A model generated the notes under the pieces. That model searched no databases, was not told the origin of the DNA, and was given only the letters and a program-made list of their open reading frames with translations. A stretch of DNA of 64,000 bases from Rivularia sp. PCC 7116 (GTDB lineage: Bacteria; Cyanobacteriota; Cyanobacteriia; Cyanobacteriales; Nostocaceae), in the NCBI RefSeq assembly GCF_000316665.1, contig NC_019678.1, positions 2,914,001-2,978,000 of the forward strand. Direction: 5' to 3'. The translations under genes and the position numbers were made by a program. Shown one piece after another: positions 36,689-45,513 of this stretch (position 1 is its first letter; each line of letters begins with the position of its first letter).

Positions 36689-38245
36689 CTACTCTTCCAT
36701 CTCCTCCATGTCAATATCATCCATTTCCAGATCTTCATCTGTAAGTGTTTGCTGCGGTATGGCGGCAATAATCGCGTCTATAACTTTGGAAACTGGTAAA
36801 ATTTCTATATCAAGTTCGGGAAATTTCTGTCCTTTGGGAACAATTGCTCTTTGAAATCCCAGTTTCGCTGCTTCTTTTAACCGTAGTTCCATTTGAGATA
36901 CTGGACGAACTTGTCCCCCTAAACCAACTTCACCAATTAATACGGTACCCGAATCTACAATCCGATCTCGGAAGCTGGCAACTATAGCAATGGCAACTCC
37001 CAAATCTACAGCTGGTTCTTCTACACTTAATCCTCCTGCTGAAGCGACGTAAGAATCCAGCTTAGACATAGGAATTCCGACTCGTTTTTCCAATACTGCC
37101 AGGATTTGCACCAAACGACTGTAATCTACCCCAGTGCAGGCACGACGGGGAGAAGTGTAACTAGTCGGACTTACTAAAGCCTGCAATTCTACCACGATGG
37201 GACGAGTTCCTTCGCAAGCTACAACAATCGCAGTACCGGGTGCTGGATCGTCGCGACTACCTAAAAATAACTCACTGGGATTAGGAACTTCCCGCAAACC
37301 ATGCGAAACCATTTCAAAAATACCAATTTCATGGGTAGCGCCGAAACGATTTTTTACGGTTCGTAATAATCTATGGGAAGCAAATCTGTCTCCTTCAAAA
37401 TACAGTACTGTATCAACTAAGTGTTCCAGCACTTTCGGACCAGCAATTGCTCCTTCTTTGGTCACGTGTCCCACGATTAACATGGTGATATCTTCATGTT
37501 TTGCTACTTTCATCAAAGCCGCAGTACATTCGCGTACCTGTGCAACCGAACCTGGTGCCGAAGTTAACGCAGGGAAAAATACCGTTTGAATGCTATCAAT
37601 TACTGCTAAATTCGGTCTAAGGGATTCAATCTCTTTTAAAATTTCTTCTAAGTCTGTTTCAGGCAATACATATAAATCGCTATCGGTCTTAGTTGGTTGG
37701 TTCTTTTCGTCACTGTCTTCAGTTGTTTTTACTACTGCAACAGCACCATTACCATTTGCTTCTTGATGCTCTTGATGAGCCACTCCCAAACGCGAACCCC
37801 TTAATTTGACTTGTTGTCCGGATTCTTCTCCCGATATATAAAGAACTCGATAATTTTGGGATAACTGATTTGATACTTGCAACAGCAGAGTAGATTTACC
37901 TATGCCGGGGTCGCCACCAATTAATACCATAGAACCCGGAACCACCCCACCACCTAAAACTCGATCCAATTCCCCATAGCCAGAACTCCAGCGCTCAACC
38001 TGGCGATCGCTAATTTGGTCTAATTTTAAAGATGCTCGTGGCTTAGCTGGCTTATTGGCAGTTTTCTTCTTACTCATCTGAGAGTGCCAAGCACCCACAC
38101 CCCGAGAAGGAACATCAGTAGAGTTTGTTACAGCAATTTCCTCTTCTAAAGAGTTGTAGGTTCCACAAGCAGGACACCTACCAAACCATTGAGGAGTTTC
38201 TCCACCACATTCAGAACAAACGTAATAGGTTTTAGGCTTTGGCAT
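36689..38245 (-). CDS. radA: DNA repair protein RadA
   Basis: A 518-residue RecA-like DNA-dependent ATPase that helps branch migration and recombination repair. The N-terminal zinc finger has C10, C13, C24 and C27 (YVCSECGG; GRCPACGTYN). Walker A is GGDPGIGKSTLLLQ (about 104-117). The RadA-specific KNRFG motif is in TVKNRFGATHE, and the C-terminal Lon-like domain has GGLSVEEPAVDLGVA. An acidic 15-residue tail (DEDLEMDDIDMEEMEE) ends the protein. An insertion of about 40 polar residues after LGVAHQEH is not in shorter homologues. No LexA box was found upstream. Confidence 0.95.
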   Translation of the reverse strand: MPKPKTYYVCSECGGETPQWFGRCPACGTYNSLEEEIAVTNSTDVPSRGVGAWHSQMSKKKTANKPAKPRASLKLDQISDRQVERWSSGYGELDRVLGGGVVPGSMVLIGGDPGIGKSTLLLQVSNQLSQNYRVLYISGEESGQQVKLRGSRLGVAHQEHQEANGNGAVAVVKTTEDSDEKNQPTKTDSDLYVLPETDLEEILKEIESLRPNLAVIDSIQTVFFPALTSAPGSVAQVRECTAALMKVAKHEDITMLIVGHVTKEGAIAGPKVLEHLVDTVLYFEGDRFASHRLLRTVKNRFGATHEIGIFEMVSHGLREVPNPSELFLGSRDDPAPGTAIVVACEGTRPIVVELQALVSPTSYTSPRRACTGVDYSRLVQILAVLEKRVGIPMSKLDSYVASAGGLSVEEPAVDLGVAIAIVASFRDRIVDSGTVLIGEVGLGGQVRPVSQMELRLKEAAKLGFQRAIVPKGQKFPELDIEILPVSKVIDAIIAAIPQQTLTDEDLEMDDIDMEEMEE

Positions 38246-38425
38246 TCTTAATCTTATTAAATAAACTTAAATAATCTTAATTTTCTTTTAAGTTGTTGAA
38301 CGAAGCAAAATCGAATTATAGTAATACCTTCAAGGTTTTTACGAATGAATAATTGGAATGATATCTTAATAATATGGTACTAAAAATTAAACTTGAAAAA
38401 CTTTAGTTAAGGAGCGTTGAGAAAC

Positions 38426-39154
38426 TTGGAGAGTCATAAAGAAAAAATCCTGGTGGTAGACGACGAAGCCAGCATTCGCCGGATTTTAGAAACGCGCCTT
38501 TCGATGATTGGCTATGACGTGGTCACGGCTGGCGACGGGGAAGAAGCTTTGGATACCTTTCGCAAAGCAATTCCTGATTTAGTTGTTTTAGATGTAATGA
38601 TGCCGAAGCTTGACGGCTATGGTGTCTGTCAGGAATTGCGTAAGGAATCCGATGTCCCAATCATTATGCTAACAGCTTTGGGAGATGTGGCAGACAGAAT
38701 TACCGGTTTAGAACTCGGTGCTGATGACTATGTCGTAAAACCATTTTCCCCCAAAGAATTAGAAGCTCGTATCCGTTCTGTACTAAGACGAGTAGATAAA
38801 ACTAGTGCTTCTGGAATTCCCAGTTCTGGAGTTATACATGTAAGTACTATTAAAATCGACACAAATAAGCGTCAAGTCTATAAAGGTGACGAACGCATTC
38901 GATTAACAGGAATGGAATTTAACCTGTTAGAACTCTTAGTAAGTCGTTCGGGAGAAGCTTTTTCTCGTTCGGAAATTTTACAAGAAGTTTGGGGATATAC
39001 ACCGGAACGTCATGTTGACACCCGTGTAGTAGACGTACATATTTCCCGTTTGCGAGCTAAATTAGAAGATGACCCTTCAAATCCAGAATTAATTTTAACC
39101 GCAAGAGGTACGGGGTACTTGTTTCAACGCATAATTGAACCGGGGGACGAATGA
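38426..39154 (+). CDS. rpaB: OmpR-type response regulator RpaB
   Basis: About 242 residues. The start is most likely the TTG at 38426 (giving LESHKEKILVVDDE), with AAGGAG at 38409-38414 at normal distance; the TTG at 38417 lies too close to it. The receiver domain has DDE near 12 and the phospho-Asp in VVLDVMMPKLDG. The C-terminal winged-helix DNA-binding domain has TGMEFNLLELLVSRSG and HVDTRVVDVHISRLRAKLE. RpaB represses or activates high-light and photosystem genes and is usually partnered with the kinase NblS, which is not in this window. The sequence closely follows remembered RpaB sequences. Confidence 0.92.
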   Translation: MESHKEKILVVDDEASIRRILETRLSMIGYDVVTAGDGEEALDTFRKAIPDLVVLDVMMPKLDGYGVCQELRKESDVPIIMLTALGDVADRITGLELGADDYVVKPFSPKELEARIRSVLRRVDKTSASGIPSSGVIHVSTIKIDTNKRQVYKGDERIRLTGMEFNLLELLVSRSGEAFSRSEILQEVWGYTPERHVDTRVVDVHISRLRAKLEDDPSNPELILTARGTGYLFQRIIEPGDE

Positions 39155-39164
39155 AAAACTAGCA

Positions 39165-39330
39165 GTTAGGAGTGAATAAGAATAGTTAGGAGTTAAGAGT
39201 GAGGAGTGAAGAGTTGGATGTAATACGGTGTTTTTTGTGGAATTGATATTGATCGTTAACAGTTTCTTGAAAAACATAGCTGATAACTCATAACTCGTAG
39301 CTCGTAGCTCGTAACTTATAACTTATAAAT
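39165..39330. repeat. Short repeated units between rpaB and the CCB gene
   Basis: AGTTAGGAGT/AGTGAGGAGT units (39158-39213) and TAACTCGTAGCTCG units (39280-39326) are iterated. They are of the short tandem type and no gene is supported. Confidence 0.55.
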
Positions 39331-39342
39331 AGATTCTTCTTC

Positions 39343-39978
39343 ATGGCTAATCCAGATCCCAATCGCTTTTTAAGGCGTCTGCCTATCGTTGTAGGTGGGT
39401 TAGGCGCTGTACTTTTGTTAATTAACCGCTTGCAGTCACCGGAATTAACTGAATCCCAAGCTCGTGCTGATGTACTTGGTGTAATTCTGAGCGCTGTTTT
39501 AATCTTGACGGGTTTAATTTGGCAGCAAGTACAACCAAGAACACCTGATACTGTAGAACTTGTAGGCGAAAAAGTTTTTTTTCTTGCTGAAGATTTATCA
39601 GATGCTGTAAAAACAGAATTAGCTTGGGCATCTCACTTATTATTGACAAATACAGTAACTCGTTGCGTAGTAGTTTACTATCAAGGCAAAGTTTTATTGC
39701 GTCGGGGAATTTTAGGAGAAAAATCGGACGTTACACCCGGAGCAATATTAAAAAGAGTTTTGGAAAAGCATAAGCCAGTTTATTTAGTAGATTTAAAAGT
39801 GTATCCCGGAAGAGTTGAATTTGACTATTTACCAGGTAATACTCAAGGTGTAATTTGTCAACCAATCGGCGAAGAAGGAGTCTTAATCTTAGGAGCGCAC
39901 GCTCCACGGAGTTATACCAAACAAGACGAAAATTGGATAGCCGGAATCGCCGATAAATTAGCTGTTACTTTAAAGTAA
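39343..39978 (+). CDS. Cofactor assembly of complex C subunit B (CCB2/CCB4-like)
   Basis: A 211-residue protein with two N-terminal hydrophobic segments (about 13-28 and 45-60) and a soluble alpha/beta domain (TVELVGEKVFFLAEDL; KTELAWASHLLLTNT; YLPGNTQGVICQPIGEEGVLILGA; WIAGIADKLAVTLK). This pattern matches the CCB2/CCB4 family, which helps attach heme ci covalently to cytochrome b6 at the stromal (n) side of the thylakoid. It follows rpaB on the same strand, but repeats separate them, so co-transcription is uncertain. Confidence 0.8.
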   Translation: MANPDPNRFLRRLPIVVGGLGAVLLLINRLQSPELTESQARADVLGVILSAVLILTGLIWQQVQPRTPDTVELVGEKVFFLAEDLSDAVKTELAWASHLLLTNTVTRCVVVYYQGKVLLRRGILGEKSDVTPGAILKRVLEKHKPVYLVDLKVYPGRVEFDYLPGNTQGVICQPIGEEGVLILGAHAPRSYTKQDENWIAGIADKLAVTLK

Positions 39979-40100
39979 ATTGGGAAATGGGAATTGCCCA
40001 TTGGGCATTGGGCATGGGGGTAATAGGTAATTAGGTATGGGAATTCTTATTTAAGACTCTATCACTTCTGACCTATGCCCTATGCCCATTATTCATAATC
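39979..40100. repeat. Short tandem repeats (STRR type)
   Basis: GGGAATT/GGGCATT units are iterated at 39986-40048 and TGCCCAT/TGCCCTA units near 40075-40090. Confidence 0.65.
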
Positions 40101-40114
40101 AATAACTAAGAAGT

Positions 40115-40636
40115 ATGCAAATTATCTACGGCTTAATAATTGTCTTGATGCTCGCAGGTGTGATTGGTGCTGTTGTTCCTGGAATACCGGGAACGAGTTT
40201 AATTTTACTTGGAATTATAATTTGGGGATTTATCAAAGGTTCTTTTGCCGCTATTAGTATTCCCTTGATTGTTACCGGAATCGTTTTGCTGCTGAGTATG
40301 GGGATTGATTTTTTAGCCGCATACTGGGGAGCAAAAAAAGCTGGTGCAAGTAAATGGGGACAAATTGGTTCAATGATTGGATTAGCTGTCGCATTCTTTG
40401 GATTATTGCCACCTTTTTTAGTTGTTGGTGGCCCTATAATAGGTATTTTTATTGGGCCGCTTTTAGGAGCAATTATTGGTGAATTAATTTATCGACGTAA
40501 TTTAGTAGTGGCAGTAAAAGCTGGTGTGGGAATTGTTGTAGGTAGTTTGATTGGAAATATTATTCAAGGTTGTTTGGCTCTTGCAGCAGTTATATTTTTC
40601 GTTTTTACAACTTACACGCAGGTTTTTGGAGTTTAA
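40115..40636 (+). CDS. DUF456-family membrane protein
   Basis: A 173-residue protein that is almost entirely hydrophobic, with four or five membrane helices rich in Gly and Ile. The opening GLIIVLMLAGVIGAVVPGIPGTSLIL contains the VPG-x-PG motif typical of DUF456 proteins. The segment DFLAAYWGAKKAGASKWG and a later GPIIGIFIGPLLGAIIGE also match. Function is unknown for the family. An inverted repeat at 40670-40702 lies downstream. Confidence 0.8.
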   Translation: MQIIYGLIIVLMLAGVIGAVVPGIPGTSLILLGIIIWGFIKGSFAAISIPLIVTGIVLLLSMGIDFLAAYWGAKKAGASKWGQIGSMIGLAVAFFGLLPPFLVVGGPIIGIFIGPLLGAIIGELIYRRNLVVAVKAGVGIVVGSLIGNIIQGCLALAAVIFFVFTTYTQVFGV

Positions 40637-40669
40637 CTCTTAACTAAAGCCCCATAATAATAAAATAAA

Positions 40670-40702
40670 ATTGGAGCATAGAATAAAATTCTATACTCCA
40701 AT
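40670..40702. terminator. Hairpin after the DUF456 gene
   Basis: ATTGGAGCATAGAAT (40670-40684) pairs with ATTCTATACTCCAAT (40688-40702) with one mismatch. There is no strong T-run, so termination is only likely. Confidence 0.45.
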
Positions 40703-40884
40703 GAAATGTCACATCAAATTAAAAGCTCTATACAAAAAGCATGAGACGAAAGCCCCCTATAAGATTAATTTTTTTTGAAATTGGATACACCCACATTTCT
40801 TGCAACGGCTATATTCCCAATATCGTAATAGCAGATTAAAAAAGCTTAAAAAAGGTTTTGCAATAATTCTTTTGTATAAACAAC

Positions 40885-41640
40885 CTACTTTTTAAGATTT
40901 TTACGCTTCTTAACACCAAACATACCAGCGACTGCTAAAGCGCCAAGGCTAAATGTTGTTGTGGGTTCGGGTACGGATTTAACAGCTTCGACTCCAGAAA
41001 TTAATACACCATCACCACTTCCCGAGCCGTTAGTGTTACCAAGCTGTAGTACTAAAGAATTTACATTGTTTAACGTTAATGACTGGGTATTACCGTCTCC
41101 TAGTCCGTCTGCTAGAATCTTATCTGTAACACTCTGTCCGTTTACTTGAAGAATTCCGCTGCCTAATGATTCTACATCAAAGAAATCAATAGTAATTTCT
41201 TCCAATTCTCTTTCAAATTCAAATAAGAAACGACCTACTTCTAACCGACCTCCCTCAGAGGCTACGCCATTCTTTTGAATAGCAGCAGCACGAAGCCAAA
41301 ATTCACCAGCACCTGCGTTTGTTCCAGCATCATTACCAGCAGAAGAAAATTTAATAAAACCGTCACCATAATTATTTGCAGTTGCTGCGTCATCAACAAA
41401 TAATCGACTGAGCCCGTATTCTATTTCGGGAGCTTCAGCATCGTCAAACTCTAAACTTGTAACGCTGAAACCTAAGCCACTAGTACTAATAGTCTGGTTC
41501 GGGTCAAGAGTTTCAAGGTTTGTCAATTTAATCTCACCTTCTTGTTGAGGTATAAAGCTAGCAGCATGAGCAGCAGGTGCAGCAGCAGCAAATCCTAAAC
41601 CTAAACCTAATATTCCAGCAATAACGTTAAACTTACGCAT
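40885..41640 (-). CDS. PEP-CTERM secreted protein
   Basis: A 251-residue protein with an N-terminal signal peptide (residues 1-27, VIAGILGLGLGFAAAAPAAHA). The C-terminus is a canonical PEP-CTERM tail: SVPEPTTTF, then a hydrophobic helix (SLGALAVAGMFGV), then basic KKRKNLKK. Such tails are cleaved by an exosortase, and the protein is released or anchored outside the cell. The mature domain (SFIPQQEGEI; VTSLEFDD; SRLFVDD; ITIDFFDVES; ILQVNGQSV) is shared with the two proteins at 42184 and 43884. A role in the extracellular matrix is inferred. The minus-strand stop is near 40885. Confidence 0.85.
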   Translation of the reverse strand: MRKFNVIAGILGLGLGFAAAAPAAHAASFIPQQEGEIKLTNLETLDPNQTISTSGLGFSVTSLEFDDAEAPEIEYGLSRLFVDDAATANNYGDGFIKFSSAGNDAGTNAGAGEFWLRAAAIQKNGVASEGGRLEVGRFLFEFERELEEITIDFFDVESLGSGILQVNGQSVTDKILADGLGDGNTQSLTLNNVNSLVLQLGNTNGSGSGDGVLISGVEAVKSVPEPTTTFSLGALAVAGMFGVKKRKNLKK

Positions 41641-41989
41641 AATTTCCCTTCTTCTCTTGATTAAAACGAGGCGGTAACTAATGTGTTTTGTTCGCCTCTG
41701 ATTACTTACTAAGCTAATAGACCAAATAGCAAAAACGTAAGCCCTAACAAGCAGAATTAATCCAAACTTTATTTTGAGAGAAAAATAGAAGTTTATTCCG
41801 GGAAATTGCGCTATTAAATGTGTAAGTACTTATTACAATCCAGCTTTTAATTATTATTTATTCCGCAGAAACTCTAGGTTTTTAAACTTTTAAAGGGTTG
41901 ACCTTCAAAATAGTAGATACTTTTTCGGTAAGAACTAGGAAGTTTAAGTAATTTCTCTAGTATTTTTAATACAAAAAAATCGAAAAAAA
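41641..41989. other. Promoter region of the first PEP-CTERM gene
   Basis: This gene-free AT-rich sequence precedes the gene at 40885-41640. AAGGGAA just before its ATG is the likely ribosome-binding site. Nothing else was recognised. Confidence 0.4.
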
Positions 41990-41990
41990 T

Positions 41991-42039
41991 TGAGTAGATA
42001 GATAATTCAACCAGAAAGTTTGAATTATTTATCTACTCA
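41991..42039. terminator. Long hairpin in duplicated block, copy A
   Basis: TGAGTAGATA-G-ATAATTCAA on the left is matched by TTGAATTAT-TT-ATCTACTCA on the right, around a loop of about 10 nt. It lies about 145 bp after the stop of the minus-strand gene at 42184. It is preceded on the minus-strand exit side by an A-rich (T on the minus strand) tract. It has an exact copy at 43691-43739. Confidence 0.6.
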
Positions 42040-42183
42040 GTGAAGTTTAAAGAGAAGGGAATATTAAAATAAGTGTAGATGCGTAAATCTGAATAATATT
42101 TATACTAAATAAGATTTCAAATATTTCACTGGTTAGATGCAACCCTTAAGTGCAATAAGTAAGGGTAGATGCGGAAGTAGAAC

Positions 42184-42993
42184 TTAAGCTTTTTGTGAAG
42201 CTCTCTTGCGTCGCTTTAATGTAATAACTCCAGCAACAGCTAAAGCACTCAAGCCAATGATATTTTCAGACTCAGGTATCTTCACTTCTAGTGAAACACC
42301 ATCACCAGTGTTACTGAATACGCTGTCAGGGCCAGGATTACCCATCTGAACTACGAAGTCATTTACGTTTTTCAAGACTAGAGTCTGGATGTTGCTGTCA
42401 GGGCCTGCTGGAAGTAGCATATCGGCTAACATTTGTCCTGATAGCTCTTGTCCGTTGACTTCAAGAATGCCACTGAATCCTCCATCCTCAACATCAAAGA
42501 AGTCTAGTCTTACTTCATTAGCTGTTTTACCATTGAAATCGAACTTAAACCGGCCAACTTCTAAGCGTCCGTCTTCAAATGGTGTGGTTGAACCTTCTTC
42601 GTAAGCTACAGCACGGAACCAGTTTGTTCCTGCGTTTGGATTTGTTCCCTCGTCAGTATCAAGGAATGTAATACCGAACTGTGTTAAGTCGAAAGTGCCA
42701 TTAGTTCCGTCGTTACGAGTACTTCTGTCGTCTGAGAATAAGCGACTTTCCACAAACTGTGGACCTTTTCCATCGAAGTCGTATTTTAAGCTCGTAACAG
42801 AGTAACCGAAATCTAAATCAGCTGTATCTATACAGTTGCTAGGGTCTAAACAACCAAGATTAGTTTCGATTTCACCTTCTATTTGAGGAACTAATGAAGC
42901 TGCTTGTGCTTGTGAAACAGATACTGTCGCAAAACCTAAACCGATAGTGGAAACTGCTGCAAGGGTTTTTACTAACTTTTTGATGTTTTTCAT
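42184..42993 (-). CDS. Secreted PEP-CTERM-like protein, identical duplicate 1
   Basis: A 269-residue protein with a signal peptide (1-31, cleavage after AQA) and a C-terminal sorting-like tail: IPESENIIGLSALAVAGVITL followed by KRRKRASQKA. PEP itself is replaced by PES, so recognition by exosortase is less certain than for the paralogue at 40885. The mature domain shares SLVPQIEGEI, VTSLKYDF, SRLFSDD, EVRLDFFDVED and ILEVNGQ with that paralogue. The amino-acid sequence is the same as that of the gene at 43884. The function is unknown and an extracellular location is likely. Confidence 0.85.
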   Translation of the reverse strand: MKNIKKLVKTLAAVSTIGLGFATVSVSQAQAASLVPQIEGEIETNLGCLDPSNCIDTADLDFGYSVTSLKYDFDGKGPQFVESRLFSDDRSTRNDGTNGTFDLTQFGITFLDTDEGTNPNAGTNWFRAVAYEEGSTTPFEDGRLEVGRFKFDFNGKTANEVRLDFFDVEDGGFSGILEVNGQELSGQMLADMLLPAGPDSNIQTLVLKNVNDFVVQMGNPGPDSVFSNTGDGVSLEVKIPESENIIGLSALAVAGVITLKRRKRASQKA

Positions 42994-43140
42994 TGTTAAT
43001 CTCTCTAGAAAATACTGATTTTTTAAATCTGTGTTTTGGATACTTTATTTGTGTGTTTTTTCGTATCCATATTTGTATAGTATTTCGGTGTAAGTGAATA
43101 TGTCATCCCTTACCGACAGTATTTATCGCAACTTAATCTT

Positions 43141-43689
43141 GGGAGTAAATTTAGGTAAATTACTTAATTATTTATGAATAAAAAATACATTTAAATACTT
43201 ATTATGTCTGGCTTATAATTCCATACAGTAGTCAGTTATTCTATGCTTCATGAAGACTTGTAGGTGTTTATAAAAAAACTTTGTAAAATCTGAGAATCTA
43301 ACAAGAAATCTCGTAGTTTGGTTGATTTAAATCTGACAATAAAAAACCGCATAAAAGCAGAGAGTGCAGAGGAAAGAAGTAAAGAGAAATAGGTAATTAA
43401 GGAAAATATGCCAGTTGCGCCCATTCCTATAGTTATCAGTTAATTAAGGTTGTGGCAGCACTTACCCCAATCTGTAATTCTCAGGAAAATCAAGCTTGCT
43501 TCCGGGGAATCGCTATGTTTAATGTATTAGTAATTAAAAGTAGAATTTGGCTTGTTATTGTTACTGAGTAAATAACTATTCTCTACGTTGATAAAATGCT
43601 ATCTTCAAATTGCTAAATATCTTTTTACGAAATAACTAGCAAGCTTCGGTAGTATCTCTAATATATTTAATAAAAAAAATGAAAAAAAA
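43141..43689. other. Gene-free spacer between the duplicated blocks
   Basis: The first 200 bp (to about 43340) is a diverged match, roughly 80%, of the sequence after copy B (44841-45030). The remainder is unique AT-rich DNA. No gene is supported. Confidence 0.5.
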
Positions 43690-43690
43690 T

Positions 43691-43739
43691 TGAGTAGATA
43701 GATAATTCAACCAGAAAGTTTGAATTATTTATCTACTCA
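43691..43739. terminator. Long hairpin in duplicated block, copy B
   Basis: It is identical to the hairpin at 41991-42039 and has the same position relative to the downstream end of the gene at 43884. Confidence 0.6.
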
Positions 43740-43883
43740 GTGAAGTTTAAAGAGAAGGGAATATTAAAATAAGTGTAGATGCGTAAATCTGAATAATATT
43801 TATACTAAATAAGATTTCAAATATTTTATCGGTTAGATGCAACCCTTAAGTGCAATAAGTAAGGGTAGATGCGGAAGTAGAAC

Positions 43884-44693
43884 TTAAGCTTTTTGTGAAG
43901 CTCTCTTGCGTCGCTTTAATGTAATAACTCCAGCAACAGCTAAAGCACTCAAGCCAATGATATTTTCAGACTCAGGTATCTTCACTTCTAGTGAAACACC
44001 ATCACCAGTGTTACTGAATACGCTGTCAGGGCCAGGATTACCCATCTGAACTACGAAGTCATTTACGTTTTTCAAGACTAGAGTCTGGATGTTGCTGTCA
44101 GGGCCTGCTGGAAGTAGCATATCGGCTAACATTTGTCCTGATAGCTCTTGTCCGTTGACTTCAAGAATGCCACTGAATCCTCCATCCTCAACATCAAAGA
44201 AGTCTAGTCTTACTTCATTAGCTGTTTTACCATTGAAATCGAACTTAAACCGGCCAACTTCTAAGCGTCCGTCTTCAAATGGTGTGGTTGAACCTTCTTC
44301 GTAAGCTACAGCACGGAACCAGTTTGTTCCTGCGTTTGGATTTGTTCCCTCGTCAGTATCAAGGAATGTAATACCGAACTGTGTTAAGTCGAAAGTGCCA
44401 TTAGTTCCGTCGTTACGAGTACTTCTGTCGTCTGAGAATAAGCGACTTTCCACAAACTGTGGACCTTTTCCATCGAAGTCGTATTTTAAGCTCGTAACAG
44501 AGTAACCGAAATCTAAATCAGCTGTATCTATACAGTTGCTAGGGTCTAAACAACCAAGATTAGTTTCGATTTCACCTTCTATTTGAGGAACTAATGAAGC
44601 TGCTTGTGCTTGTGAAACAGATACTGTCGCAAAACCTAAACCGATAGTGGAAACTGCTGCAAGGGTTTTTACTAACTTTTTGATGTTTTTCAT
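43884..44693 (-). CDS. Secreted PEP-CTERM-like protein, identical duplicate 2
   Basis: A 269-residue protein identical in sequence to the product of 42184-42993, with the same signal peptide and PES-type C-terminal tail. The upstream 150 bp, including the likely promoter, is also identical, so expression should be similar unless more distant sequence matters. Both genes and the paralogue at 40885 point the same way and form a three-gene family array. Confidence 0.85.
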   Translation of the reverse strand: MKNIKKLVKTLAAVSTIGLGFATVSVSQAQAASLVPQIEGEIETNLGCLDPSNCIDTADLDFGYSVTSLKYDFDGKGPQFVESRLFSDDRSTRNDGTNGTFDLTQFGITFLDTDEGTNPNAGTNWFRAVAYEEGSTTPFEDGRLEVGRFKFDFNGKTANEVRLDFFDVEDGGFSGILEVNGQELSGQMLADMLLPAGPDSNIQTLVLKNVNDFVVQMGNPGPDSVFSNTGDGVSLEVKIPESENIIGLSALAVAGVITLKRRKRASQKA

Positions 44694-44840
44694 TGTTAAT
44701 CTCTCTAGAAAATACTGATTTTTTAAATCTGTGTTTTGGATACTTTATTTGTGTGTTTTTTCGTATCCATATTTGTATAGTATTTCGGTGTAAGTGAATA
44801 TGTCATCCCTTACCGACAGTATTTATCGCAACTTAATCTT

Positions 44841-45513
44841 AAGAGTAAATTTAGGTAAATTACTGAATATATTCTCAATTTAAAATACATTGAAACACCT
44901 ATTTTATCTGGCAGAAAATCGCCATACAATAGTCAGTTATTCTATGGTTCATGAAGACTTATAGGTGTTTATAAAAAAGCTTTGTAAAATATCATAATCT
45001 AACCAGAAATCTCGTAGTTTTATCGATTTAAATCTGGCAAAATCAACAATAGCAAGATATTAGGTATAAGACGCAAAATACAGTATTCTCTCGCTGAAAA
45101 TTTCGCTGCTCACTTCCGATTACCCGCACGCGACATCCTCAGTTAACCTGTGTTTTTATTTGAGCGCCAGCACTCAGCGCTTACCTAAGATAGAGAAGCT
45201 GGGTAATAATTACCTACATTTGAATTTCGAGTCAGTCTTTGCTGCCCATAACTTTCAAATGAATAGCTCAAAATAACTACTCCCAATCATGGCATCCGCC
45301 TAAGCTTTCAGTGTTTGCCACATACTTTGACTACTAAAAGTGATTAAATTAAAGCTCAAATTGCCTAAATAGTTAAGATAAAACCTAGAAATTTCAGTTG
45401 CAAGCTGCGCTGAGCTTCACATTTCTACATATTTGTAGCTCAAAGCTATATTATTTAATAAATATTATCTAAAAATTAGATGCCAGCTAAAAATTGCTAA
45501 CCGAATAACTGCT
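44841..45513. other. Gene-free stretch upstream of duplicate 2
   Basis: The first 190 bp is a diverged copy of 43141-43340 and the rest is unique. No frame, RNA or strong hairpin was recognised. Confidence 0.45.

Larger units (their letters stand above)
41990..43140. repeat. Near-identical 1.15-kb direct repeat, copy A
   Basis: It matches 43690-44840 at a constant offset of 1700 bp. I found only three substitutions, near 42127-42130, outside the coding sequence. It contains a complete gene, its promoter and its terminator hairpin. Homology continues beyond 43140 but at a visibly lower identity. Confidence 0.9.
43690..44840. repeat. Near-identical 1.15-kb direct repeat, copy B
   Basis: It is the partner of 41990-43140. 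Coding identity appears complete, and the sharp drop in identity at both ends is unlike a simple recent tandem duplication. Confidence 0.9.

Noticed and set aside
42389-42604. Plus-strand frames opposite the PEP-CTERM-like genes (also at 44089)
   Set aside because: They are antisense shadows, identical only because the underlying genes are identical.
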